NCBI RefSeq assembly: GCF_027947575.1
Contig: NZ_CP116256.1
Span: 4,960,001 to 5,024,000 of the forward strand
Length of the DNA: 64,000 bases
Source: Streptomyces rubrogriseus
GTDB lineage: Bacteria; Actinomycetota; Actinomycetes; Streptomycetales; Streptomycetaceae
Direction of reading: 5' to 3'
This document shows positions 52,968 through 61,745 of the stretch, piece by piece. The notes beneath the pieces were generated by a model, which saw nothing but the letters and a program-made list of their open reading frames with translations, was not told the origin of the DNA and did no database searches. A program made the position numbers and the translations under genes. Each line of letters begins with the position of its first letter. Position 1 is the stretch's first letter.

Positions 52968-53735
52968 TCACTGGGTCGCCACGACGATGCAGCGCCGCAG
53001 CTCCGCCAGCGCCCCGGGATCGCCCTCGACGGTCACACCGCGGTCCCCGTCGGCCCCCGCCCGGTTCCACAGCGACCGCAGCACACTCTCCGGCGGGCCG
53101 CTCAGCGTCGCGTCGGCCGTGCCGTCGCCCGCGCCGTCCGTGACGGTGAACTCGCCCGGTCCGGTCCGCACCCGCCAGGCGGCGCGGTCGCCGGCCCGCA
53201 CCAGGAACGTACGCCCCGGCGAGCCGTCCAGGATCTCCGTGAAGTAGTCGCCCCACTCCGCCACCGAGTACGCGACGAAGACCTTCAGCAGTTCGTCGAC
53301 GCCGTCCACGGCGAGGTCGTCGGGTACGGCGGTGACGGGCCGTCCGGTGGCGAGTTCGGCGTCGATGCGGTGGACGACCGTCTCCTGCGCCATCCGCCGG
53401 ATCCAGAAGCCGACGCTCTGGTCGGGCCCGTACCAGGTGCCGGCCGGGTCCTCGGGGGCGCGGGCGGCGAACTCGGCGCGCAGCGCGGCGTAGCCCCGGT
53501 CGAGCAGCTCCGTCGGTGCCTCGTCGGCGAACTCCTTGGGCGGCCAGGGCTCGGGCTCGGCCCCGTCGCGCATGGCGGCGGCCTTGTGCAGGTAGACCTC
53601 GCCGACGTGACGGGTCAGATCGGCGACGGTCCAGCCGGGGCAGGTGGGCACCGGGGCGTCGGGGTCGGTCTCGACGACGCCCCGCAGCCGGTCGTGGTCG
53701 GTCGCGAGGCAGTCGAGGAAGCGGGTGAACTCCAT
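52968..53735 (-). CDS. Maleylpyruvate isomerase-family mycothiol-dependent protein
   Basis: The 255-residue protein has an N-terminal MDMPI/DinB-like four-helix domain, with a likely metal set of His43 (LTRHVGEVY), Glu and His (ETVVHRIDAE). A C-terminal SCP2-like domain (PGEFTVTDGAGDGTADATLSG) follows. Family members use mycothiol in isomerisation or detoxification, usually with unknown substrates. ATG 53735 is the start. It lies tail-to-tail with the SLC13 gene (33 bp). Confidence 0.88.
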   Translation of the reverse strand: MEFTRFLDCLATDHDRLRGVVETDPDAPVPTCPGWTVADLTRHVGEVYLHKAAAMRDGAEPEPWPPKEFADEAPTELLDRGYAALRAEFAARAPEDPAGTWYGPDQSVGFWIRRMAQETVVHRIDAELATGRPVTAVPDDLAVDGVDELLKVFVAYSVAEWGDYFTEILDGSPGRTFLVRAGDRAAWRVRTGPGEFTVTDGAGDGTADATLSGPPESVLRSLWNRAGADGDRGVTVEGDPGALAELRRCIVVATQ

Positions 53736-53819
53736 GCCGCCGAGCCAAACACACGCTCAGGCCCGGGGCACGCCGTTTTCACCTTCCCGGCGTCCCCGCG
53801 CCCCCAGCCCGGCCCGCGC

Positions 53820-54143
53820 TCACCACGCCGGGCTGGGGACCGCGGGGCGCCGGACCGCTTCGGCGGCGTCCCGCAGGTGCAGCGCGACGGAGATCAGGGC
53901 GCGCAGTGCGGAGGGCCGCAGGCTCTGGGCGCTCTCGGCGGCCAGCACCAGCAGGCAGCCCGCGGCCTGCTCGACGACCGGGACGGAGAAGGCGAAGTCG
54001 TCGCCGTCGGCGCCGCGGAAGGCGCGCCACGGTGTGGCGGCACCGTCGATGGCCTTGTGCACGGCCTGCTCGAGGTGCTGTGCGGCCTGCCGGCACACGG
54101 GGGCGGGCAGAACGATCGTGCGATGAAACGCTGAACTGGTCAT
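53820..54143 (-). CDS. Hypothetical protein, 107 residues
   Basis: From ATG 54143, with GGGAG about 10 bp upstream, the chain starts MTSSAFHRTIVLPAPVCRQA. It is helical with a possible small beta hairpin (GADGDDFAFSVPVVEQAAG). I do not recognise it. It diverges from the TetR gene and might share its operator region, which lies 106 bp upstream. Confidence 0.55.
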   Translation of the reverse strand: MTSSAFHRTIVLPAPVCRQAAQHLEQAVHKAIDGAATPWRAFRGADGDDFAFSVPVVEQAAGCLLVLAAESAQSLRPSALRALISVALHLRDAAEAVRRPAVPSPAW

Positions 54144-54248
54144 AGTCCCACTGCTCCCCCGCGCCGGGGCCTTTCGATCGGCACACCGGGCGCTTTTCAC
54201 CGGGTCGGCGGCAGCGGCGCCCCGGGCACTCATGTCCCAACGGGTCAC

Positions 54249-54265
54249 ATGTCCCACTGGGACAT
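54249..54265 (+). promoter_or_regulatory. TetR-type operator
   Basis: ATGTCCCACTGGGACAT is a perfect 17-bp palindrome with an unpaired centre. It ends 22 bp before the TetR ATG. An overlapping half-site, ATGTCCCA, recurs at 54232-54239. It is the probable autoregulatory binding site. Confidence 0.78.
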
Positions 54266-54287
54266 TTTCAGGTGTACGCTCGGAGGC

Positions 54288-54953
54288 ATGACGGCAACGA
54301 AGCCCTCCCCCGCCACCGAGGACCGGCGGCAGCGCAAGGCGCGGCAGACCCGCGACGCGCTGGCCACCGCCGCCTGCGACCTGATCCTGGAGCACGGGCC
54401 GGCGGCGACCACGGTGGAGGCGATCGCCGAGCGCGCGGACGTCACGCGCCGCACGTTCAGCCGGCACTTCGCCGGCAAGGAGGACGCGGCGCTCGACTTC
54501 GTCCGCCGGGACGGCGACCGGATCAACGCGCTGCTGCGCTCCCGCCCCGCCGGGGAGCCGCCCCTGCTGGCCTATCGCAGGGCCGTACGGGAGTGGCTGG
54601 CCGACCGGGAGGACCCGGCCTGGCACGTGCGTCCGCGGATGCGCCGCCTGCTGGCCCTGGCCGACACCGAGCCCGAGCTGTTCGCCGCCTACCAGCGCAT
54701 CCGGGTCGACGCCCAGGAGGAGTCGATCCGCATCGTCGCCGCCCGGCTCGGCAGCGACGACGTCCGGGACGTGCGCCCGGCCGCCGTCGTCGACGCCGCC
54801 GCCGGGGTCCTGATCGCCGCCCTGCGCCTGTGGGCGCGCGGCGGTGAGGGGGACTCGGCAGCCGCAGACCTCGCCGCCCTCGTGGAGCAGGCCTACGACG
54901 CCCTGACCTCGGAGGCCGCGGCCGCGACCCCCGAAAGCACCACCGAAGAGTGA
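54288..54953 (+). CDS. TetR-family regulator of the downstream SDR and alcohol dehydrogenase
   Basis: The 221-residue protein has an N-terminal TetR helix-turn-helix (TTVEAIAERADVTRRTFSRHF, about residues 40-60) and a helical ligand-binding domain. GGAGG ends 1 bp before the ATG, too close for normal use, so the transcript may be leaderless or use the ATG weakly. A palindromic operator lies just upstream. The SDR begins 10 bp after its stop, so it probably controls the SDR and ADH genes as a co-transcribed unit. Confidence 0.9.
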   Translation: MTATKPSPATEDRRQRKARQTRDALATAACDLILEHGPAATTVEAIAERADVTRRTFSRHFAGKEDAALDFVRRDGDRINALLRSRPAGEPPLLAYRRAVREWLADREDPAWHVRPRMRRLLALADTEPELFAAYQRIRVDAQEESIRIVAARLGSDDVRDVRPAAVVDAAAGVLIAALRLWARGGEGDSAAADLAALVEQAYDALTSEAAAATPESTTEE

Positions 54954-54963
54954 GAACAGCACC

Positions 54964-55755
54964 ATGAGCACCACCGGAACCACCCCCGCCACCACCGGGT
55001 ACGCCGCCGAGTTCGCCGGCCGTACCGCCCTCGTGACCGGCGCCGCCTCCGGCATCGGCCTGGCCACCGCCCGTCGGCTCGGCGCCGGCGGCGCCCGGGT
55101 CGTCGTCGCCGACTTCAACGCCGAGGGCGCCGAGAAGGCCGCCGCCGAGCTGAGGGCCGGGGGCGTCGAGGCCGCCGCGGTCGAGCTGGACGTCACCCGC
55201 CCGGAGTCCGTCGAGGCGGCCGTCGGGTTCGCCGTCGACACGTTCGGCTCGCTGGACCTCGCCGTCAACAACGCCGGTATCGGCGGCCCCAGCGCCCCGA
55301 CCGGCGAGTACGACGTGGAGGCCTACCAGCGCGTCGTGCGCACCAACCTCGACGGCGTCTTCTACTCGATGCGCTACGAACTGCCCGCCATCGAGGCGGC
55401 CGGCAAGGGCGGCTCGATCGTGAACGTCGCCTCCATCCTCGGCTCGGTCGGCTTCGCCGGCTCCCCCGCCTACGTCGCCGCCAAGCACGGCGTGGTCGGG
55501 CTGACGAAGGCGGCCGCCGCCGAGTACGCCGCCCGGGGCATCCGGATCAACGCGGTCGGTCCGGGCTTCATCGACACCCCCCTGCTCAAGACCATGGACG
55601 AGGCCGCCTACCAGGGGCTGGTCGCCCTGCACCCGGCCGGCCGCCTCGGGCGCTCCGAGGAGGTCGCGGAGCTGATCGCCTTCCTGCTGTCCGACCGCGC
55701 GTCCTTCGTCGCGGGCAGTTATCACCTGGTCGACGGCGCCTACACCGCCGTCTGA
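54964..55755 (+). CDS. Short-chain dehydrogenase/reductase
   Basis: The 263-residue classical SDR has TGAASGIG at the cofactor loop, NNAG in the second motif and the catalytic Ser-Tyr-Lys pattern in PAYVAAKHG. The C-terminus is the usual FVAGSYHLVDGAYTAV. It could oxidise an alcohol or reduce a ketone; the substrate is unknown. It lies between the TetR and zinc-ADH genes, and a GGGGAAGT triplicate follows its stop. Confidence 0.92.
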   Translation: MSTTGTTPATTGYAAEFAGRTALVTGAASGIGLATARRLGAGGARVVVADFNAEGAEKAAAELRAGGVEAAAVELDVTRPESVEAAVGFAVDTFGSLDLAVNNAGIGGPSAPTGEYDVEAYQRVVRTNLDGVFYSMRYELPAIEAAGKGGSIVNVASILGSVGFAGSPAYVAAKHGVVGLTKAAAAEYAARGIRINAVGPGFIDTPLLKTMDEAAYQGLVALHPAGRLGRSEEVAELIAFLLSDRASFVAGSYHLVDGAYTAV

Positions 55756-55823
55756 CCGGCACTCGCCCGTCCGAGGGGGAAGTCCGGGGGAAGTCCGGGG
55801 GAAGAGAACAAAGGAGTTCGATC

Positions 55824-56864
55824 ATGAAGGCACTGCAGTACCGCACCATCGGCGCCCCGCCCGAGGTCGTCACCGTCCCGGACCCGGAACCGGGCCCCGG
55901 CCAGGTGCTGCTGAAGGTGACCGCGGCCGGAGTCTGCCACTCCGACATCGCGGTGATGAGCTGGCCCGCCGAGGGCTTCCCGTACGAGCTGCCGCTCACC
56001 CTCGGCCACGAGGGCGTCGGCACCGTGGCCGCGCTCGGCGCCGGGGTGACGGGGCTCGCCGAGGGCGACGCGGTCGCCGTGTACGGGCCCTGGGGCTGCG
56101 GCACCTGCGCCAAGTGCGCGGAGGGCAAGGAGAACTACTGCCTGCGCGCCGCCGAGCTGGGCATCCACCCGCCGGGGCTCGGGCGCCCGGGGTCCATGGC
56201 CGAGTACCTGCTGATCGACGACCCCCGGCACCTGGTCCCGCTGGACGGGCTCGACCCGGTCGCGGCGGTGCCGCTCACCGACGCCGGACTGACGCCGTAC
56301 CACGCGATCAAGCGGTCGCTGCCCAAGCTGGTCCCCGGCTCCACCGCGGTGGTCATCGGCACCGGTGGCCTCGGCCACGTCGCCATCCAGCTGCTGCGCG
56401 CCCTGACGTCCGCCCGGGTGGTCGCCCTGGACGTCAGCGAGGAGAAGCTGCGCCTCGCCCGCGAGGTGGGCGCGCACGAGGCGGTGCTGTCGGACGCGAA
56501 GGCCGCGGACGCGGTGCGCGACATCACCGGCGGTCTCGGCGCCGAGGCCGTGTTCGACTTCGTCGGCGTGGCGCCCACCGTGAAGACCGCCGGAGCCGTC
56601 GCGGCCGTCGAGGGCGATGTCACCCTGGTCGGCATCGGCGGCGGATCGCTGCCCGTCGGCTTCGGCATGCTGCCGTTCGAGGTGTCGGTCAACGCTCCCT
56701 ACTGGGGCAGCCGCAGCGAGCTGATCGAGGTGCTGAACCTGGCCCGCTCCGGTGCCGTGTCGGTGCACACCGAGACGTACTCCCTGGACGACGCCCCGCT
56801 CGCCTACGAGCGGCTGCACGAGGGCAGGGTCAACGGCCGCGCGGTGATCCTGCCCCACGGCTGA
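55824..56864 (+). CDS. Zinc-dependent alcohol dehydrogenase (MDR)
   Basis: The 346-residue enzyme binds catalytic zinc with Cys38 and His62/Glu63 and structural zinc with Cys92, Cys95, Cys98 and Cys106. The NAD loop is GTGGLGHVA. It should oxidise primary or secondary alcohols, or reduce aldehydes, in the cytoplasm. AAAGGAG lies 7 bp before the ATG. With the SDR it forms a pair of redox enzymes under the same TetR. A bidirectional hairpin follows its stop, before the convergent PucR gene. Confidence 0.93.
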   Translation: MKALQYRTIGAPPEVVTVPDPEPGPGQVLLKVTAAGVCHSDIAVMSWPAEGFPYELPLTLGHEGVGTVAALGAGVTGLAEGDAVAVYGPWGCGTCAKCAEGKENYCLRAAELGIHPPGLGRPGSMAEYLLIDDPRHLVPLDGLDPVAAVPLTDAGLTPYHAIKRSLPKLVPGSTAVVIGTGGLGHVAIQLLRALTSARVVALDVSEEKLRLAREVGAHEAVLSDAKAADAVRDITGGLGAEAVFDFVGVAPTVKTAGAVAAVEGDVTLVGIGGGSLPVGFGMLPFEVSVNAPYWGSRSELIEVLNLARSGAVSVHTETYSLDDAPLAYERLHEGRVNGRAVILPHG

Positions 56865-56910
56865 CCGGCCCGGACCCCGCGGCCGCGGCACGATCCGCCG
56901 GGGCGGCCGA

Positions 56911-56947
56911 GGGGGCGCGACCGGTCCCCCGTTCCGGTCGTGCCCCC
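56911..56947. terminator. Bidirectional hairpin terminator between ADH and PucR genes
   Basis: The arms 56911-56924 (GGGGGCGCGACCGG) and 56934-56947 are complementary at 13 of 14 positions around a 9-nt loop. It lies between two convergent genes. Confidence 0.75.
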
Positions 56948-57019
56948 GTCCCGTCGAACCTACGTGGACGGGTCCGCCGTTGTGAATCGTGCCGGTGCCC
57001 GCTGCCGGGCCCGGAGCAC

Positions 57020-58549
57020 TCACTCGTGCACAGGTGAGTCCGGATGGCCCGGTTTCGTCCCGTGCAGGAGCGGCTGGCCGAGGTCACCGGCCGCCAGGTG
57101 GGCCAGCACGACCTCGTACAGGTCGCTGCCCGCGGCGAGCAACTGGCGTTCGAGGACGGGTTCGGCGCTGCGGACGTGCTCGCGGACGGTCTGCGCGTGC
57201 ATGCCGAGCTGCTGGGCGGCACGCTCGGCGTTGCCGCCCGCGGCGATCCAGGTGCGCAGGGTGCGCCGCAGGTCCCGGCCGTCCGGGTCGAGGCGGCAGA
57301 GCAGGTCGACGGCCCAGGTGCGCAGCGCGGGCCCGGTCAGCAGGTCGGTGAGCCGGGCGGCGCCTGCCCGTGCGCCGGCGCCCGGCGGGGGTTCGGCGAG
57401 GCCCACCTGGGCGTTCAGGGCCAGGTGGACGGCGGCCCGGACGGTCAGGTCGGCGAAGTCCGTGCGCAGCAGCGACTCGACCCGGTCCATGCGGGCGCGG
57501 ACCGTGTTGCGGCTGACGCCGAGGACCTTCGCCGCGTTGACGGCGGTGAACTCCAGACCGAGCCGGGTGGTGGCGATCAGTTCGGCGCGGGTGTGGTGCG
57601 ACAGTCCGTCCAGCGGGCTCAGCACGTCCGCCGTCCAGTCGTGCAGCGCCGCCGGGTCCATCAGCCGCTCGGGGCGGGTCCGCTCGGCGTACAGGGCCGC
57701 CTTCTCCGGGCGGAACCGGGCCACGGCCAGGGCGCTGACGGCCTGTCCGTAGGCGGCCGCGGTGCGGGCCAGGCCCTGCCGGGCGCTGCCGCCGACGAAC
57801 ACGCCGGGGCGGCGGCCGACGAGCGTGCGCAGTTCCTGCCCGGCCGTGTCGCGCGGGGCGAGCACGATGACGTGTCCGTCGACCGCCGGGCACCGCACGA
57901 CCAGCGCCCGTTCCCCCGTCGCCGACAGGCACTCCTCGGCGAGGCGGTCCCGTTCGGCGGGGCTGCTCTCCACGACGTACACGCACGCCGTGTCGGTGTC
58001 GAGGAGGCCGGGCCAGAGTCCGGCGGCGACGCGGCGGGCGGAGACGGTGTCCTCCACCATCAGCAGTTGCAGGATGGCCAGGCGCAGGTCGGAGGTGGCC
58101 CGCCGCAGCCGGTGTCCGGCCGCGGTCGACTCGTGGCCGGCCAGCAGCAGCTCCAGCACCTGGGCGGCGTGCGTGACGATGTCGGAGACGCGCCGGTCGA
58201 AGGGCTCCTCGCGGGCGACGGCGAGGACGGCGGCCGCTGCCGGACGGGACCGCTCCACGCGCACCAGCCGCAGATGGCGGCCCCGGTCCTCCAGGGCGGC
58301 GGACGCGATCCGGCCGGAGGTGACGTCGGCGGCCAGGACGTCGTCCAGCGGGACCCGGGTGCCGGCCAGCAGCCGGCCGGTGTCGTCCTGCAGCGCGACG
58401 GTCGCCCGCGCGATGCCCGCGAGCCACGCCACGACCCGGTTCAGGTCGCGGCCGGCCGGCCGCAGGTGGTCGAGCAGTTCCTGCGCCCATCCCGCGTGCT
58501 CACCGGCCCCGGACGTCCGCTGCCGTCCGCCGTCCTCTCGGCCCGCCAC
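57020..58549 (-). CDS. PucR-family regulator with two C-terminal helix-turn-helix domains
   Basis: The 509-residue protein has an N-terminal GGDEF-like/PucR regulatory region and the helix-turn-helix AKVLGVSRNTVRARMDRVE near residue 350. It ends with a second one (AQQLGMHAQTVREHVRSAE). PucR-type proteins respond to small-molecule signals and activate catabolic genes. GAGGAGAAGG lies 5 bp before GTG 58549. It converges with the ADH operon, so it may regulate that operon or genes elsewhere. No cognate site could be seen. Confidence 0.88.
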   Translation of the reverse strand: MAGREDGGRQRTSGAGEHAGWAQELLDHLRPAGRDLNRVVAWLAGIARATVALQDDTGRLLAGTRVPLDDVLAADVTSGRIASAALEDRGRHLRLVRVERSRPAAAAVLAVAREEPFDRRVSDIVTHAAQVLELLLAGHESTAAGHRLRRATSDLRLAILQLLMVEDTVSARRVAAGLWPGLLDTDTACVYVVESSPAERDRLAEECLSATGERALVVRCPAVDGHVIVLAPRDTAGQELRTLVGRRPGVFVGGSARQGLARTAAAYGQAVSALAVARFRPEKAALYAERTRPERLMDPAALHDWTADVLSPLDGLSHHTRAELIATTRLGLEFTAVNAAKVLGVSRNTVRARMDRVESLLRTDFADLTVRAAVHLALNAQVGLAEPPPGAGARAGAARLTDLLTGPALRTWAVDLLCRLDPDGRDLRRTLRTWIAAGGNAERAAQQLGMHAQTVREHVRSAEPVLERQLLAAGSDLYEVVLAHLAAGDLGQPLLHGTKPGHPDSPVHE

Positions 58550-58697
58550 GTCGGCCTTCTCCTCGTCTCGCCTCGTCCCCGGCCCAGGTCCGGGACGTTA
58601 CCTCATGGCTGCGCGCACGGGACCCCTCCGGCCGTCGGCGGCGGGGCCGCGCCGGGGCCTGTCGGGCGGGGCGGGCGAGCGGGCATAAGCTCGGTGA

Positions 58698-59318
58698 ATG
58701 GCGAAGTACTTCGACGTGCACCCCGACAACCCCCAGCCGCGCAGCATCGCCCAGGTCGCCGACAGCGTCCGCTCCGGCGCGCTGATCGCGTATCCGACGG
58801 ACTCCTGCTACGCGCTGGGCTGCCGACTGGGCAGCCGCGACGGGATCGACCGCATCCGGTCGATCCGGCACCTGGACAACCGGCACCACTTCACCCTCGT
58901 CTGCCAGGACTTCGCGCAGCTCGGGCAGTTCGTACAGATCGACAACGACGTGTTCCGGGCGATCAAGGCCTCGACGCCCGGCAGCTACACCTTCATCCTG
59001 CCCGCGACGAGGGAGGTGCCGCGCGCGCTCCAGCACCCGAAGAAGAAGACGGTGGGCGTGCGCATCCCCGACCACGTCGTCACCCAGGCCCTGCTCGCCG
59101 AACTCGGTGAACCGCTGCTGTCCAGCACGCTGTTGCTGCCCGACGAGGAGGAGCCGATGACGCAGGGCTGGGAGATCAAGGACCGGCTCGACCACGTGCT
59201 GGACGCGGTCGTCGACTCCGGGGACTGCGGCACCGAGCCCACCACGGTCGTCGACTTCTCCGGCGGCGAGGCGGAGATCGTGCGGCACGGCGCGGGCGAC
59301 CCGACCCGGTTCGAGTAG
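58698..59318 (+). CDS. YciO/Sua5-type L-threonylcarbamoyladenylate synthase
   Basis: The 206-residue protein has the Sua5/YciO/YrdC fold, with the substrate-pocket motif AYPTDSCYALGCRL and SYTFILPATREVPR. It is closer to the YciO branch than to TsaC; the threonylcarbamoyl-AMP role in tRNA t6A synthesis is certain for TsaC and only presumed here. It is divergent from the PucR gene across 148 bp, and 44 bp before the hydrolase. Confidence 0.88.
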   Translation: MAKYFDVHPDNPQPRSIAQVADSVRSGALIAYPTDSCYALGCRLGSRDGIDRIRSIRHLDNRHHFTLVCQDFAQLGQFVQIDNDVFRAIKASTPGSYTFILPATREVPRALQHPKKKTVGVRIPDHVVTQALLAELGEPLLSSTLLLPDEEEPMTQGWEIKDRLDHVLDAVVDSGDCGTEPTTVVDFSGGEAEIVRHGAGDPTRFE

Positions 59319-59362
59319 CGAGCCGTCCGCCGCCCGACCGCACGAACAGAGAGAGGCACACC

Positions 59363-60118
59363 ATGACCGCCACAGCGGGAACCGCCCTCGACATCCCCAC
59401 CGGCGACGGCACCGCCGACGCCTACCTGACCCGTCCGGCCGACGGGGGACCGCATCCGGCGGTCCTGCTGTACATGGACGCCTTCGGGCTGCGTCCCAGC
59501 CTGCGGTCGATGGCCGACCGGCTGGCCGGTGCCGGGTACACCGTCCTGGTGCCGAACGTCTTCTACCGCAGTGGACGGACTCCCGTCGTGGAGCTGCCCG
59601 GGTTCATCGACCCGGGGGCGCGCCCGGAGATCTTCGAGCGGCTCGGTCCGATCATGCGGTCGCTGACCCCGGACCTGGCGATGCAGGACGCCGACGCCTA
59701 CCTGCGCCTGCTGGCCGGCCGTCCGGAGGCGGCCGACGGTCCGGTCGCGCTGGTCGGCTACTGCATGGGTGCCGGGCTCGCCCTGCGCACCGCGGGGACG
59801 TATCCGGACCGGGTCGCCGCGGTCGCCGGGTTCCACGGCGCCAACCTGGCGACGGACGGGCCGCACAGTCCGCACCTGGTGGCCGGGGACATCACCGCCG
59901 AGGCGTACTTCGCCCACGCGGACCAGGATCCGGGCATGGACGCCGAGCAGCAGGAGCGCCTGGCGGCGGCGCTGACGGCGGCCGGTGTCCGGCACCGCTG
60001 CGAGGTCTACGCCGGCGCCCACCACGGCTACACGCAGGCCGACACCGCGGCCTACGACCCGGAGGCGACCGAGCGGCACTGGGCGGCCCTGCTCGACCTC
60101 CTGAAGCGGACGTTCTGA
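59363..60118 (+). CDS. Dienelactone hydrolase-family protein
   Basis: The 251-residue alpha/beta-hydrolase has a Cys nucleophile (Cys134 in VGYCMGAG), an Asp (AHADQDPG) and His in GAHHGYTQ. Dienelactone hydrolases open the lactone ring in chloroaromatic breakdown, but many paralogues have other roles. AGAGAGG precedes the ATG. No other ring-cleavage gene is near. Confidence 0.88.
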   Translation: MTATAGTALDIPTGDGTADAYLTRPADGGPHPAVLLYMDAFGLRPSLRSMADRLAGAGYTVLVPNVFYRSGRTPVVELPGFIDPGARPEIFERLGPIMRSLTPDLAMQDADAYLRLLAGRPEAADGPVALVGYCMGAGLALRTAGTYPDRVAAVAGFHGANLATDGPHSPHLVAGDITAEAYFAHADQDPGMDAEQQERLAAALTAAGVRHRCEVYAGAHHGYTQADTAAYDPEATERHWAALLDLLKRTF

Positions 60119-60209
60119 CCCCGGACGCCCCGAAACGGCCCGTCCTGGGCGGGAGTTGGTGCGCCTCCCCACGTCCGGCCCCGGGTGCGGGCGTTGTTAC
60201 CGTGCCCGG

Positions 60210-61712
60210 GTGTCCAACTCCTCACGCGATTCAGCCGAAGGCGCCGGCTGGGGCTCCGCCGAGCCCGGCGCCTACCGAGCGCTCATGCCGGGGCGCACCG
60301 AGAAGCTGTCCTGGCTGAGCCCGAGAACGCTGTGGGCCGCCCGCAACGGCGTGCTGGCCTCCTGGTTCGGGGACCCCACGGGCCGGACCCGCTCCCGCTG
60401 GGTGGCGCAGCGGGCGGCGGCCGGCGCACCGGCCGACAAGGTGATCCGCCGGGACGACCCCGACCGGTTCTCCTTCCTGGTCATCGGCGACACGGGCGAG
60501 GGCGACGACCCCCAGTACGCCGTCGTGCCCGGGCTGCTGGAGGCCGGCCGGGACACCCGGTTCGCGGTCCTCGCGAGCGACGTGATCTACCCGGTGGGCA
60601 GTGCCGACGACTACGGCACGAAGTTCTTCCGCCCCTACCGCGACTACCGGGCGCCCATATACGCGATACCGGGCAACCACGACTGGTACGAGGACCTGGG
60701 CGGCTTCATGCGGGTCTTCTGCGACGACGCCCCGCCCCTCGCCCCGGAGGCCGCGCCGCGCCGGTTCACCCGCGCGTGGCTGCGGTCCCTGTTGTGGCAC
60801 CGGCCGCGTCCGGACGACGGCGCCCGGCTGGCCGAGGCGCGCGAGCTGCGCCCGGCACCGTCCCAGCAGGCCGCTCAGCCGGGACCGTACTGGGCCGTCG
60901 ACGCCGGTCCGGTCAGGATCGTCGGCATCGACACCGGTCTGCTGGGCACCGTCGACGCCGAGCAGGGTGCCTGGCTGCGCGAGGTGTCGGCGGGAGACCG
61001 GCCGAAGATCCTGGTCACCGGGTCGCCCCTGTACGTGGACGGCGAGCACCACCCGTGCGAGATCGAGGGCGGCGGCACGGTCGACGACATCGTGCGCGAC
61101 CCCGCCAACCACTACGTCGCGGCGATCGGCGGCGACATCCACAACTACCAGCGCTACCCGGTCGACGTGGACGGCCGCACCGTGCAGTACGTCGTGGCGG
61201 GCGGCGGCGGGGCGTTCATGCACGCCACGCACACCATCCCGCGCGTCTCGGTGGCCGGCGTCACCGAGGACGACTTCCGCTCCTACCCGCTGCGCGGCGA
61301 CTCGCTCGCCTTCTACGGCGCCCTGTACGGCCGTCGGCTCCGGCTGCGGCGTTTCTTCACCCTCACGGAGGCCGAGGCGACGGCCGTGATCGCCGAACGC
61401 CTCGGCATCCGCACCGGCCGCGCACCGGGCGGCGGCGCGCGGGTCACCCGGCGCACCCGGATCGTGGCCGGGCTGCTCGGCACCGCGCGGCGGCCCGAGC
61501 GCCGCAAGCGGTTCCGGCTGCCCGTGCGCAAGATCTACACGTCGGTGTTCTCGCCGGGGTCGGCGACGTACAGCCCGCCCTTCTTCAAGTGCTTCCTGCG
61601 CCTGGACGTGACGCCGGAGGCGGTCAGGCTGCGCTGTTACGCCGCCACGGGGAACCGGGCGCAGGAGGTGGACCCGCCGGTCGAGGACGAGGTGACGATC
61701 CCGCTCGGGTGA
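60210..61712 (+). CDS. Metallophosphoesterase family protein, 500 residues
   Basis: The protein has a calcineurin-type core (about 90-390). It shows GDTGEG (Asp of site 1), a degenerate LASDVIYPVG, GNHDWYEDLG and late AIGGDIHNYQRYP. A C-terminal segment with basic residues (about 395-500) reads ARRPERRKRFRLPVRK and then beta-rich sequence. The GTG at 60210 is preceded by TTGTTACCGTG rather than a ribosome-binding site, so the transcript may be leaderless. The nucleotide or phosphodiester substrate is unknown. Confidence 0.85.
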   Translation: MSNSSRDSAEGAGWGSAEPGAYRALMPGRTEKLSWLSPRTLWAARNGVLASWFGDPTGRTRSRWVAQRAAAGAPADKVIRRDDPDRFSFLVIGDTGEGDDPQYAVVPGLLEAGRDTRFAVLASDVIYPVGSADDYGTKFFRPYRDYRAPIYAIPGNHDWYEDLGGFMRVFCDDAPPLAPEAAPRRFTRAWLRSLLWHRPRPDDGARLAEARELRPAPSQQAAQPGPYWAVDAGPVRIVGIDTGLLGTVDAEQGAWLREVSAGDRPKILVTGSPLYVDGEHHPCEIEGGGTVDDIVRDPANHYVAAIGGDIHNYQRYPVDVDGRTVQYVVAGGGGAFMHATHTIPRVSVAGVTEDDFRSYPLRGDSLAFYGALYGRRLRLRRFFTLTEAEATAVIAERLGIRTGRAPGGGARVTRRTRIVAGLLGTARRPERRKRFRLPVRKIYTSVFSPGSATYSPPFFKCFLRLDVTPEAVRLRCYAATGNRAQEVDPPVEDEVTIPLG

Positions 61713-61745
61713 CCGGCGCCCGGCCCGCCGCAGGCCGCGGCCGCC

